64,000 nt of DNA from Nymphaea colorata (taxonomy: Eukaryota > Streptophyta > Magnoliopsida > Nymphaeales > Nymphaeaceae), in NCBI RefSeq assembly GCF_008831285.2, contig NC_045139.1:27684808-27748807 (forward strand). The letters are read 5' to 3'. Position numbers and translations under genes: made by a program. Of this stretch, positions 34,326 through 46,289 are shown piece after piece; the first letter of the stretch is position 1; each line of letters begins with the position of its first letter. A model generated the notes under the pieces. It saw nothing but the letters and a program-made list of their open reading frames with translations. It was not told the DNA's origin and did not search any database.

Positions 34326-35599
34326 CGAGTCCGGAGGGCCTTGAACTAGATAATTACTTTTGGACCAGGCAATTTATGTTTCTTCTCGGCAAGTGGGTGA
34401 AAACCAGTTTTTGTTAGGGAGATTTTAAACAAGGCATTAGGCACATTAAGGCATTGAAAGCTGCACGTAAAAGCTGCTCTGAAGTACAGGAGTGAGATCA
34501 TCAACCTCTCTACCGTTTGTGGCTGAAAGAAGGTGATATATCCCCCCAGAAGCCACAGAAGTTTGGCTGGTATCTAGACAATGGCAATGGCCTCAACTGC
34601 ATAATGGACAGTAACTTTTAACTATGTCAATTTCCTATTTGTTACAAAATTTTGCAAACATTTTATTTATTTTTTATAAGTTGATTTTCTCCACCATCTC
34701 AATTCAGATTTTTCAAACTATCACCAGATTTTCTTTCGGATGGGATTTGTGGCATTGATTTTCATGGGATTTATCAGCAGCTTTAGTTTAGGCGATTGGC
34801 AACTAGGGGAGTGCATGAAACCGGTGCCAATTTACATGGAGCTGGGGGCTCTCCAACGTGCCAGTGGCTGTCCAATGGTGCCCTTCATTGACAAGTCGCT
34901 TGTTTGGTTGCGTTTGTTGAGTGCGATGCAAGAACACATGATTCGAGATCACATAATCAGAATTCCTAGTGGACCAAAACTTTAACATTGAATCTGAGAT
35001 TAAGCTGCAAACGAAATGACGTCTGATGTGATAGTTGCATCGTGGATGAAACTCAAAGTCAGTGTTGTGAACACTTAGTGTCCCCCACATTGACCCAATA
35101 ATCTCGACATTGTTAATCCCAGTGAAATTCCGAACGAGAATTATCATATTCCACTTTCTATCTCAGACAACATATCCTACAGTATCACCTGAATTTCCAG
35201 AGTCCCTCCAGCAAACGTCTCTTAAATCCAGTTGCCAGGAAAGGGTGTTGTAATGACTTAAAAGGAAATGAAAAATGAGTGTAACTCAAATAGTTACTTT
35301 CACGAGCACATGAAAATTGGAACCCCAATTACACAAAACCAATGACTTCCAACAAAAGAAACGAAGTTTTTGAACCTCTCCAATGCGAAACTGAACTTAG
35401 CTATCGTTTGGTAGATCCTTCTTATTCAATAACATCATTATTTGGGGGCCACATTTTCTCTCCCTCTGTTTCTCTTTCTTTTCCTGCTCTCTTGCATCGA
35501 ATAACTTGAAATTCATGCATTTATAAAATGGTTTTTCAAAAGAAAGAAGCTGGAACATTAACAAAGCCTTTTGGATAAAAGAATTTAAGTTTTTCAAGC
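34326..35599. other. No supported gene
   Basis: Between the MITE-like repeat and the retrotransposon complex there are only short open frames on opposite strands (for example 34740-34985 plus and 34803-35147 minus, overlapping), with no recognised domain. Confidence 0.5.
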
Positions 35600-36250
35600 C
35601 TTAAAGTGAGATGGGCTTAAAAAAGATTTTGAACGAAACTTTCAAAATTAGAAAATCTGAAAACATGGAACTGATGAGGGTTCTTGGAACTTTTAGAATT
35701 CAAAATTTTGGGATTTCTGGAGCTGAACAACTCTTGAGAACTTCAAGGTGTTGAACTTTGAATTTGAAAAATAATAAAATGCCCAAAACTTTTGAACTTA
35801 CAAGTTTTTGAAGCTCCTGAACTTTTGAACTTCTATCTTAGGCTGGCCGAACCCTTTAACTCCTAGTGCAACACCCCAAAATTGTGCTCTGGAGCTACGA
35901 ACTCGCTTTCTGGTGCCCACCCTTGCATATTATGTCATTGAACTAGCATTGCACTAGACCAAACCCGTGGCATGGAACTCGCACACTTGCACACTGAACT
36001 TCACCTCGGCACTTGGACCTCATGCATTTGGGCCTTGAATTAGTGTTGCAACATACCGAACTGCCATTGCAAGGTCCCGAACTGCGCTATGCCTATGAAC
36101 TGGTGCCTCTGGTGAATCCTGTACTTTTGTGCAACAAACTCACCTTGCATTGGCACAAACTTCTGTGGTCAAAACTAGCACTTCAGTGCACCTCGAGCTT
36201 GCTTTTCATCGCATTAAAGCTTCTGCTTCAATAGGAAAAATTTTGAGCTT
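35600..36250. repeat. Degenerate GAACTT/GAACTC-rich repeat region
   Basis: Short units such as TTTTGAACTT, GAACTCGC and TGAACTTCAC recur at about 15-25 bp intervals. The region lies left of a stretch homologous to the 3' internal end of the large Ty3/gypsy element. It may therefore be the variable, repeat-rich 3' UTR of that second copy, comparable to 54.7-57.2 kb but with different units. Confidence 0.5.
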
Positions 36251-36539
36251 CTGAAACGAGTTCTTCATTTGATAATCAAAGTGTTGCATGCACTTTCAAT
36301 CCTGGTACAAGATTTGTTATTATAATTTTAATATCATTTTCAGAAAATGAACATTTCTTGGTTAATGCTGGTGGTAATCAAAGGCAACTTCTTGAAGGAA
36401 CTTTGATATGAGATATGGGAAGAGTTTGATGAAATCGATGGGAATGCTGTTACGAAACTGTCATTGATTTTGATAATTACATAAATGTGGAGATATAGTA
36501 TGAAAATCTTGGGAACAATGATCCACACATATCCAAGAA

Positions 36540-37602
36540 ACACGGACAGAGTATTGCAAAATAAGCGTTGAAAATGGGCTTAGGGAAAGTGTAGTCATTC
36601 CACTAGGTGAGGACACAAAAGTACTAGGTAAGCATAAAACTTGACTTGCATCTACCCTGCTAAGTTATGTGACCAATGAACATGTCTAATCATGCCAGAT
36701 AAGCCTTATAAACTCAAACAAGTAATTTGAAGGGTGTTTTACATGTGGTACCATAAGGCCAACTGATCTGATAGTTGTTGGTCCACTATTCACTACAAGT
36801 GTTTAGTAGAAAGCCTGACATAGCATGATTTGCACATGGCAGAACTACACACAACCACTAAAATGGTGGAGCTTGTAGTAGCCTTCGGAGTAATGAGATA
36901 TTTCCCTAAAAACTAGAGGCCAGCCTTAAAATGAAAATTGAAAAAGGCAAAAGAAAAATATGAAAATAAGAGAGCTAAGGTGGTCAAGCAAAACCAATAA
37001 AAAGAAATCGAAGGTCTACCTGAAAAATCAAAAGAACTGTCTGAATCAAAGTTTGCCAACATTGGAATATAGAGTCTTCTACATTTATAAGATGTCAAAT
37101 TAATCACTGCTTCTCTATAAAATCCTTGATGAAATGGGTCTTACAAGCAAAAAGAAGATCCTTGAGAAAGCTTGATGACATCCATAAGGAAAAATTCTGA
37201 TTGTTGAAGAATGTTAAATGAGCAAAAACAAGTCTCAAGCAGCGCACAATATTTAAATTACATGCAGAACTTTTACTTCTCATGGTGAACTCTCCAAAAG
37301 AACTTTGAAAGAACGTGTCCCTATATTAGGGGTATCTTTTGAACAATAATTGAAATAATGATTTGCAAGAAGCAACTAAATCACAGTTCATTTCTGAATT
37401 GGGACGTTTTTTCTTTCTTGAACCTAGAAACCATGTGCATATCATCGTTTGATGGAGATATTCAAGAACTAAGAAAATTGAGGAACATTGTTTTTTTTTT
37501 TACACTGGGGCATATTTTTGAAAATTTTTGATGTTTTTCTTCACCACTAAGCTCAGTTCCTACTGGCTTAGTCGCAAAAGGGGCATCTACAAACACCCCA
37601 AT
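36540..37602 (+). mobile_element. 3' internal end of a second Tat/Ogre-like copy with PPT and LTR edge
   Basis: From GCGTTGAAAATGGGCTTAGGG (36.56 kb) onward the sequence follows that at 56.32 kb: CATTCCACTAGG / CCTTCCATTAG, TGGTACCATAAGGCCAACTG / TGGTACCCTAAGCCAATTGG, GTAGCCTTCGGAGTAATGAG / GTAGCCTGTGGAGTGTTGAA. At its right end GCAAAAGGGGCATC, then TACAAACACCCCAATTTT, matches the PPT and LTR start at 57.4 kb. Only a few LTR bases remain before other sequence begins. This is a truncated relative of the element to the right, in the same orientation. Confidence 0.75.
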
Positions 37603-37830
37603 TTTTTTTTATTTAACGAATTTCTTAATTGACCCCCCCCCTCTCTCTACACTACGTGTCTCTTGTTTTGGAACTAATTTCAAATTGTGATGGCTTTTCG
37701 TCTAGAACAGATTGAACTTACCTGACATGGGAAAAAACTTTAAGGAACCAAGACCATAGATCCCACTAGGTGATCAAATAGAAGAATCCTAGCTCCACAA
37801 GTCCTTGTGAGTTGTTAGGGTTAGCTCACT
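37603..37830. other. No gene; junction DNA left of the TRIM element
   Basis: Contains a C8 and CT run near 37.64 kb. It may be LTR sequence of the truncated copy; no similarity beyond the first few LTR bases was seen. Confidence 0.4.
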
Positions 37831-38275
37831 TGCGACAACCCGATCGATTTCCCACACTGGGCTTGAGTTCCTAGTCTGGAGGATCCCAGCGCACCCCCTA
37901 GCAAGTTCGGTTAATCGCCCAAAAGTCTTAGAAACCATGACAATTAACCATCTAGCTGACCTTATTATATGTCCTTGAAGATTCCTCTCAATATTCAATC
38001 CAATACTAAATTCTCACATTCCACCCCCTTTAGGTATATGCGTCTATATGTGTGTGACCCTAGGTCTGAGTGTTGAACCAGCTTTGATATCAAATGTCAC
38101 AACCTGACCCATTATTACACTCGGTTCTTTGTCCAGTGAATCCCAACCCACCGCCTAGTGGTTTCGATTCCTTTCCTAAAAGGGCTACGAACCAAGACAA
38201 TTAATCATCTAGTTAGCCTTCTTATATGTCTCATAACAGTCCTCTCAACCTTTGGTAAGAGACAAAACTCTTACA
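37831..38275 (-). mobile_element. TRIM element 1 (miniature LTR retrotransposon), both LTRs present
   Basis: Two direct repeats of about 188 bp (37831-38018, starting TGCGACAACCCGA) and 181 bp (38095-38275, starting TGTCACAACCTGACCC and ending TTACA) flank only 76 bp. That core carries on the minus strand a degenerate PBS (reverse complement of GCTTTGATATCA, compare TGGTATCAGAGC) beside the right LTR and a PPT (reverse complement of CCACCCCCTTTA) beside the left LTR. This is the layout of a TRIM: LTRs with PBS and PPT but no protein. No target-site duplication can be recognised. It is clearly related to the copy at 58.2 kb, including the conserved core word CCCTAGGTCTGAGTGTTGAA. Confidence 0.85.
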
Positions 38276-39957
38276 TTCAAAAAAATGTAAGCATGCCATA
38301 GGGATATGATAAACTAATGTGCAGGAGAGGTGTGAGTACGAGGGTGAAACATTTTCACCTATGTAATTGACATATAGCTCGACTTCTACATATTTAATGG
38401 AAAAGATAGAATACATAGTTGGTGCATGGCACAACTAGTCCTGTACAGATGAAGTGTTATACTTTGTAAGTTTGGCATAGATGAAAATTAGTGCAGAATA
38501 GTACATCATGCTCATTTGAATATTCAATTAGATTAACATACATAATTATTTAAGTAGTTGATACAGTTGTCACATCATAAAGTCAATTGAGGCCACACAA
38601 TCATACAACCAAAACACTATATCGGGTGGTGGCATTACTTACTTCCCAAAATCTCCCCCGCTCTTTGGACTAGTGTGACAACCTATAGGTCCAATTATCC
38701 ACTTGGTAAGCACCTGAAATCAATAGAATGTAAAACTCTCAAGACAACTACTTAGTATGGTTTGACTCCTTCCTCCATTACTTTGAAATATGGGTATCTG
38801 CTGATGATAGGAGGTCCTTGCAAGGGACAATAGGTGTATGTACTTTGTGCGTTAGGGCTTAATGCAGATCGTGATATGGAATAGTACAATGGTGTATGTC
38901 TTTCTATGGTAGTGCACTACCTAGTAAACAACTTTCAAATATAAACATTTTACGGGTTACATTTTCATCCTTCTCAATCCCATTGTTCTATGTTGAATCT
39001 TGTACTCAACATAACTAGGACTTTTGATCCATATTGGCCCTCTGCTAGTTATCATTTCTCAATGTAGCTGGCCATCCACCAATTGCCAAATCATCATGTT
39101 AATGTCTTTGGCCTATGCTGGCAGTCTGACCAAACTGCACCATCTGTGTCATATAGCCAGTGTGTCAATCAAAGGGAATGCATTAGACATCAGCATCGTG
39201 CCCTAGTATAATAGTAGCAAGTCCAACACGCATACACATACTTCCTCAGTAATAGATCTGGCACCATGCCCACCTTGAGTGTTTAGGGTGGACTGCCATG
39301 CAAATTATGGTCCTAAACATTGAGTCATCAACTACCGCGACTGCACATCCCACACATCATGGCCTCACTTTCGGTGATAGACTCTGCTTTTGTAGCCCAT
39401 GGAAGGATTCTTGGGGTGTCCATTCTTAAGAAGATCATTCTTGATAAGCTTTGTTTGCAGACCTCGTGCTCCTACGTCATCCAAGCCTGCCCCTTCTACA
39501 ATTGGGCTCAACCACATTCCAGTCGGTGATGACCATTCACAATAAAAACCTGACTTCAATAGCCCAAGACCAGTGTGGCAGTGGGCCCAATTGTGACATC
39601 ACCAACCTTGCAGCTAGCTGACATTTGCTTACTGAACCAGGCCACCTATCAAATTTAGATCACTTGATACTCTGAACTCATATAGCTTTTCTTCATTCTG
39701 GTTGCTCGTACAACTCTTCAAGCATTTCTGGCTCAATCATATCTGTTAATTGCACAAGAAAACAGATTGAAGTGAAAGGTATGCTTGGGGGTTAGACCCA
39801 TTGCCTTTATTGTAACTGAAAGGATAATTTCACAGGGGAAGGGCGCTTTATGACCTTAGAAAATAGAAACACTAAGGGTTGACTGAACCATTTTTAAAAA
39901 GCCCAAAAAGAAAATGCCCTTAGGGCAAACATATTTACACCTTCAACTCTACAAACA
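38276..39957. other. No supported gene; probably retrotransposon 3' region
   Basis: AT-rich with scattered short frames. Since a PPT-like sequence and an LTR start follow at 40.33 kb, this may be the 3' internal part of another Tat-like copy, but no pol motif is readable. Confidence 0.4.
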
Positions 39958-40323
39958 TTACATGATTGCATGGACATGTTCCCATATGAAGGTCCCTAAT
40001 CCAACACTCATTTCTCCCTGCGTCACTGTAAGACTTGGAGTGACAGACCCCAATCTCCTATTCCAGCTATCATTTAGTTTCTTGCCTTCCACAATTTGCC
40101 ACATCTTTCTCACCCAGTCCCTATTTGGGGATGAAGCAACTATCCTTCCACCATACTCCTTATGAAATCTAAGGATGCTTTCCAAGATTGCAAGCTCACC
40201 TTCAGGGGTCCTAGTATGCTTGTTGATAATCATAGCCACTCCTATCTGATCACTTCCCAAAGAGCTAATATCTGCAATTTTCAAACCAGTGTGGGTCTTG
40301 ATGTTAGAAATATTAATAAACAA
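39958..40323 (-). other. Open frame of 121 codons, antisense to the adjacent LTR; unknown
   Basis: The frame is continuous and protein-like (IADISSLGSDQIGVAMIIN, RTPEGELAILESILRFHKEY, NRDWVRKMWQIVEGKK), ending 21 bp before the LTR start on the other strand. I do not recognise the family. Extra antisense ORFs between pol and the 3' LTR are known in Tat/Grande-type Ty3/gypsy elements, and position and strand fit that. It may instead be a chance frame; no second copy was seen left of the 57.4-kb LTR. Confidence 0.35.
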
Positions 40324-42968
40324 GCAATCACTAAAGGCATGCTATGAACACCCAAAAATTTTCACAAGATGAAATAACCATTTTAAATTTCACCATGAGA
40401 TCTTCAAATTGATTTTCAAAGACCAAATTTCAAGAACAAAGAGCTATTACTAAGTCAAACATGCACTTTTTTTACCAGCATTGAACACCTAGACCCAGAC
40501 CACCTAAACTGTTCAAGATGAAAATTACCATTTTGTCCCTATGTCATGGCATCTCAACTTAGAAAGTGGGAATTTTTCATCAAATTTTTTATAACTACCC
40601 AACATTTGAGTGATTAGGTCATTTTCCCAACTTTACATGACCCCAAGAGTCACCAGAGTTAGCTCACTAGGGTATCCCAGTCTGAAGCCACCCTCTATAG
40701 CTCAAATCAACTCACCAGAACAAAAAACTATGATGTTTAGCTCAACCAAGTCAAAAAAAGTTCAGTCCTATACTAACTTATGGATTGCATTGAACCTTTC
40801 TCTCTTTTGCTTCCAAGGTTTTGAGCTGAATTTCAGCTCAACCTAAAAGAGTGAGCTCAAAATGAGCTAAGACCATGTTTATCATGTATAAATCAAGTTT
40901 TCCTTGGTTCTCTCTGAATTCATCTATCTCGGTTTAAGTTCAATTTAGTTCAAAGTGCTTTCTCTCTCCTATTTCAGGGGTTTGAGCTGAATTTATGCTC
41001 AACCCTGAAAAGTGAGCTGAGACCGAGCTAGGACCTTGTTTATCATGTATAAATCAAGTTTTTCTTAGTTCAGTTTGAGCTCATTCACCTCGATTTGAGT
41101 TTAATTCATTTTCAAGGGCATTCTCTTTCCTATTTTCAGGGGTTTGAGCTAATTTTGCACTCAAGCCAAAAGAATGAGCTAAAACAAAGCTAGACATTGT
41201 TTATCATGTATAAATCAAGTTTTCATTAGTTTAGTTCGAGTTCATTCATTTCTATTTCAGTTCAGTTCAATTTTGAGTGCTTTCTCTCTATTGTTTTCAA
41301 GGTTTGAGGTGAATTTGAGCTCAACCCGATAGAGTGAGGTAGAACCAAGTTGGGATTATGTTATCATGTAAAATCAATACTCTCTTAGTTCGGTTTGAGT
41401 TCATTCCTTCTTGTTCGAATTCAATTTAGTTTCAAAGGCCATGGAGCTCATTCCTAATATTTGCTATACTCTATAAATTGCTGACAAACTCAATTTCGTA
41501 AAATTAAAGCAATTTTTTTCGATCTTTTAGCATGACCTTACAGGTAAGTGTCTTTCTCTAGCACCCTTAGCCCCACCAGCAAAAACTCTCATAAAAACTA
41601 AATTCTTATGGACTTCATTGATTTCTCTTTATAAAAGTGTCGCACACGGCATGGTATAAATTTGCTTTTGATTTTTTAAAGAAATTTAGGAAGAAATTTT
41701 CAACAAGATTTTAGGAGCTTAGCCATAGGCTGGTTCAGTGAGATTGAGAAAACTCATTCGGAACACCATAAATACATAGAGGCAAACGAATCATTTCTTT
41801 TTTGGGCCACATTCTTCTGGATAAATATAGGGTATAGGTCACACATATCTTGGTTTATTATTTTCTTTTGATCCTATAACTTTAGTTCAAGCACATCCCT
41901 TTATTTAAGCTCATTTCAGCCCAAAATCACACACAAGAGTATTTTGGTCATTTGCCACCATACATGTATTTTTCATAAAAAACTTAAAAGCCACATGAAC
42001 CTATGTTAGCTTTTCATATACATTTCATGGATCTGGTAGGCCTGTGTCCAGCTCTCAGCCTACTCAATTTCTCATTAAAATTAAATTTTTCAAAACAACA
42101 CCTAGGTAGACCCTGCCCCCAACCTAGGTCTGAATCCAATTTTTAAAGAATGAACCTAACCTAGGTGCAGTCCCTGTCATGCAGCTTGAACCCACAAAGC
42201 TCAGCTTGAGACAGGTCCACATCTATGCTATTTTCGTATCTCCATTTCATATCACTAATCCAGATCACATGTCCAAGTTTTATTTTCACATCTGGATCTC
42301 AAATCCAAGTATAAGATCTGACCTATTTTTATAGGTCAAGCTCCATTATTTCCATTTTAGATCATGGATATCAAATCATAATTCAAATTTCAATACCATA
42401 TCCAAATCCATCTTCTAGAATTTTCCTTGTATCTGGATTCGGATCCAGGACTCAGCATCAAACCCCAAGTCTAGGATCCACATGTAAGCTTAATGCACAT
42501 TATATATAAAAAATCAATCATAATTTTCTCACTCCATGCTTAATGTTAATTCACATGTAAGTATTTAAAATGTGCATGATCCTTTAGTAAGCAATCTGGC
42601 ATAGTCAGAATCAAAATCGGTATCTGTATGTGGGTGGAATGAACATTTTTCTAATATATATTAAGTTTTAGAATAAGGTTCAGAAGTGTGTTTTCTCTTC
42701 TTCATATTCTCGCATCGTTCATCCTCCACGCTCAATCTCAATCCATATACTTTACCGAGAATCGTCAGAACTTCACCATGCATGTGTGCCTTTTCTTGAA
42801 ATCAAATTTTGAAGCTTGAACGAGATCACAACCAGCAAAATTTGTTTGAAATGATGACTTTGAACTACAGTTTTGAGTTGGTAGAGGAGAGAGAGAGAGA
42901 GAGAGAGAGGAAAAGTTTAGTCATGTATCAATAATCTTGAAGGAGGTCCCCCCAGCCTCTCTCTCTCC

Positions 42969-42976
42969 TATAAATA
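42969..42976 (+). promoter_or_regulatory. TATA box of the 5' LTR promoter
   Basis: TATAAATA lies after a CT-rich patch (CTCTCTCTCTCC) and before a pyrimidine-rich start region, a typical plant core promoter layout. It would put U3 at about 2.6 kb. The matching block is deleted from the 3' LTR near 60,762. Confidence 0.65.
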
Positions 42977-44034
42977 GACTTCCACTCCTTCTCACTTATA
43001 CACACTTGAGTTATTTGTAGAAGAGCCCAAAATGTAGGTAAAATTTCAGTTTGGTACTCAAAAAAGGGTTTAGTACGAAACAAGCTAAACTTTTAGAGTC
43101 GTAGTCTAAGTCTTGATTTGGGCTGCATTAGCACTCAACCTAGACCAGGTCAGTGTGGGGTTGTGGTAGTAGGCTTAGTTAGCGCGCTAGCTTCAGGCAA
43201 TTTTTTTCCCACTTCTTTTATATTTCCAATTTAGTGTTTTTCTTTATGCATGCTTTGTTTAGTTTTCTTTTTGCTTTTAGCGTGTTTAGTTTAGTTATCT
43301 TTTTGCTTTTGGTATGTCTAGCTTAGTTTATTTTTCTTAGTTGCTTTAATAATGTTGTAGTTTAGCATGTTTATTTTATAAATTGGATTTATTTTAAGGA
43401 CTTTAGGAGATGTATAGGGGTTAGGTATGTCTCTCTCTTCCTTGTCCTTTTCTTTTCATTCTTTGTTTTTGTATATGTAGTTTTACTTAAATTATGCATA
43501 TAAAGTATAATTCCCTTTTACTTTTTCAATCATGCATTGCACCACCGCATTGCACCCACATGAACCCTTGTTTGAAACCAGAATACATCAGCCAAGTAGC
43601 ATACTCTATGTGCATCAATCCAAGTATGTGAAAACCTGAATCCAACTTGGTCTTCATACAAGAACCATTTCAAATCATAGTTTTCTTTAAAATATTTTAA
43701 AAATTAATCCCTTTCACTGATTTCAGAAAACCTAGGTCATGTAGGCAGGGAGTTTAATCCTAGTTCAACTCTCTAAGACCTAGCTTATACCGGTCCTGGA
43801 GCCTATTACTTATAAACCTAGTCCAATAGCCTAGGTCTAGTCAAACTACTTAAAAAATCATTTATATGAAATGAATAAAGTATATATCCTATATCACATG
43901 GTTTGACTAAGACTAAACAAGTTTATTACAGTCGAGCATATCTCAAGTAGGTTCAATTCCAGTATTAGGCAAAACTGAACCCAGCCATTTAGACCAAAAC
44001 TACCCATAGCCTATTTGAATCTTGGATCTTAATT

Positions 44035-44730
44035 CATGACATTGGATTCAAATCGTAAACCCTATGTTGATCTAAACCATGATACTAAACCCATGCCTAA
44101 CCCACTTTAATGTGGATCTAAAGTATTGGGTTTTGGATCCCAAGTATTAGATTTTGGATCTTGAATTATGGATGTTGGATCTCAAACTTTGGATCTTAAA
44201 TCTTAAATTTTGGATCCTAGACATGGAGTTTGGATTTTGGATCAGATTTCACATAATGAGACTTAGATCCAAAATCTCATATTCTGCATATCAAATTATG
44301 AATTTTGGATATTAGATTTGTGATTTCAAACCCTACATTTTGGATCTTGGATTTCAAAGTTTTGGATGTGGGATCTCAGGGCTTGGATTTTTTATCTGAT
44401 TTTATATCACGAACTTTGGATTATAAATCTTAGGTCAATATTCACATAATTTGACCCAAGGCAAGAGTTTTGAACCATGTAATCATCGGATTTGTATCTA
44501 TTGTCTCAAAATTTGCATTTTAGAATGTCAAAATACATGAATGTGAGATCAAAATTATTTGATCTTTAACCTTGGATTTTGGATTATGAATCCTAATAAG
44601 ATTATATGAGATTCTGGATTTCTATAACATATCTCATCTTAATTTAGAACAAGAATCATACCAAATCTCTTGGATCATATTTACAAGTCTTGGATTCACA
44701 TTCAACTTCTCCTAATAGGTTCATGTCTTA
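44035..44730. repeat. Degenerate TTTTGGATCTTGGATC-type repeat inside the LTR
   Basis: Units such as TTGGATCTTGAATTATGGA, TTTTGGATCCTAG and TTGGATCTCAAAC recur at about 15-25 bp with much variation. It lies in the LTR part absent from the 3' LTR, so its antiquity cannot be checked by LTR comparison. Confidence 0.65.
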
Positions 44731-45154
44731 CATCCTAGCCCTAGTAGAGACCAGGCTCACATCACCATGACCTATTTTTGCATGCATCATATTAGTTTAG
44801 AATCAGAATTTTCATTGATATATGAATATTCGATATGTACAGACTTTAGATTAATTTCTTCTTGCTCATCAATCCCCTATTGAGTTAAACTTAGATTTCT
44901 AAATACATGCAATTTTAAAATGAGTTTGCTCTTCATAGGTATTGGACGACATTTAGACTTAGAAAATAGAACATTTTAGTCTAGTTGTTGGTCTTATTAC
45001 TCACGGTAAAGGCATTATGAATGGTCAGACCTCATATCAATAAGTTAGGTCTTGTCTCTTAGAACCCTGAACAAGGAAATGAAGGTGAGTACATGTATTT
45101 TATGTCATTTATACAGTCTGCATGTAAGATTAAAAAATTTTATGTGTAAACAAA

Positions 45155-45176
45155 AGTAGCGACGACCATGATGGGG
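45155..45176 (+). other. Degenerate primer binding site of the Tat/Ogre-like element
   Basis: AGTAGCGACGACCATGATGGGG follows the LTR end by two bases. It resembles the TGGCGACTC...TGGGGA-type PBS known for Ogre/Tat elements with several substitutions. The position is right; the identity of the primer tRNA is inference. Confidence 0.55.
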
Positions 45177-46289
45177 CCTGTCACTGTCTCACTAGATGAA
45201 ATGTTCCAATTTTCTATGTTCTAAATGTTGTCCGACCAACAAAGTCACTTAGATGTCCTCAGAATTTGATGTATATGTGTATACTTCTATGTGCATTAGG
45301 ACTTAGAATTAAGGGATAATTTACATGTTCACATAGATACAAGATTATATATTACCTCTCTCAATTTGGGAGTTGTTTGAAAATAATGTTTGCTTCTCTC
45401 TTTGATTTTAAACTCCATCTTAGCCCACATTGCATTAGAGCCAACTATTTGTGCATGTGATTGCATATTTCAAAATTTCTCCCACTTATATATCACGGTC
45501 ATCACGTCGTAGAATGCTCCCTGTATGCATTAGCTAAGCGTAGTTCAACAGCTAGACCAACCTACTTGACGTAGGTATTGGCCATTCCCTCACCTGTACT
45601 GATTCATTAGCCTGGTATATTAGTGACTGATAAGGGAGAATGAAGACACTTTAACATTTAGAACCCCATTTGAAGGAGCCTATGCTATGTACTCTGAACT
45701 TTTTTTCCAAGTATACAGGCATATCTGGTATATGGAATAGCTGATGATTTTAAATCATACAATATCCAGTTCTATGTGACCACTTATTTCAAACATTTAC
45801 ATAATAGACTTATGTCATTAGGGAATGCTGTTTGGAGCATTCTATACGTATCTTGTTTGATTACATGTTTATCTCTCTACATTTCGTTTAACGTTATGCA
45901 CCAAATTTTTTATCAAAAACTAGATAAATCTTTTAAAATAGCCCTTAAAATTGTTCATAATTGTCCTTTCTAGTGCCATCTCATAGGGTCTCTTCAGCCT
46001 GTCAAGGTCAAAATTGTCATTTCAGTTGGAAATTCCTATTGGTTTATCCTAACATGCACTATTTCATCACCTAGTTTGGTCATTTTCTGTTTTTATGTAT
46101 TCATCTGCATGTTTGTTCCAATCACCACCATGTCGCTTTGTCAGTTATTCTAATCAAGACATTTCTCTCAAGCCACATAGTACACTCTATTCTTAGAGCT
46201 GACCTAGATACCAGGTTCATTCCCACACATGAACTCATGCCAATCTGGTATCCACAATGGTTCGAGTAGTTTGTAGAGGTCTTTCCCCA
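45177..46289. other. 5' leader region of the element, no ORF recognised
   Basis: Short broken frames. The last 150 bases before 46.29 kb may already be decayed N-terminal coding sequence of the plant-mobile-domain ORF. Confidence 0.5.

Larger units (their letters stand above)
40345..45152 (+). repeat. 5' LTR of the Tat/Ogre-like element, about 4.8 kb
   Basis: Starts TGAACACCCAAAAATTTTCAC and ends GTGTAAACA, giving the TG...CA form, directly before the PBS. The left three quarters align with the 3' LTR; the last 1.18 kb has no partner because the 3' LTR is cut short. Inside are imperfect repeats of GTTTGAGCTGAATTT...AGTGAGCTGA...ATCATGTATAAATCAAGTTTT about every 130 bp near the start (40.8-41.4 kb), a GA run at 42885-42909, a TATA box at 42969, and a GGATC-rich stretch. 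The bases just left of the LTR (CTAAAGGCATGCTA) resemble a PPT, so this LTR may also close another element on its left. Confidence 0.85.
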
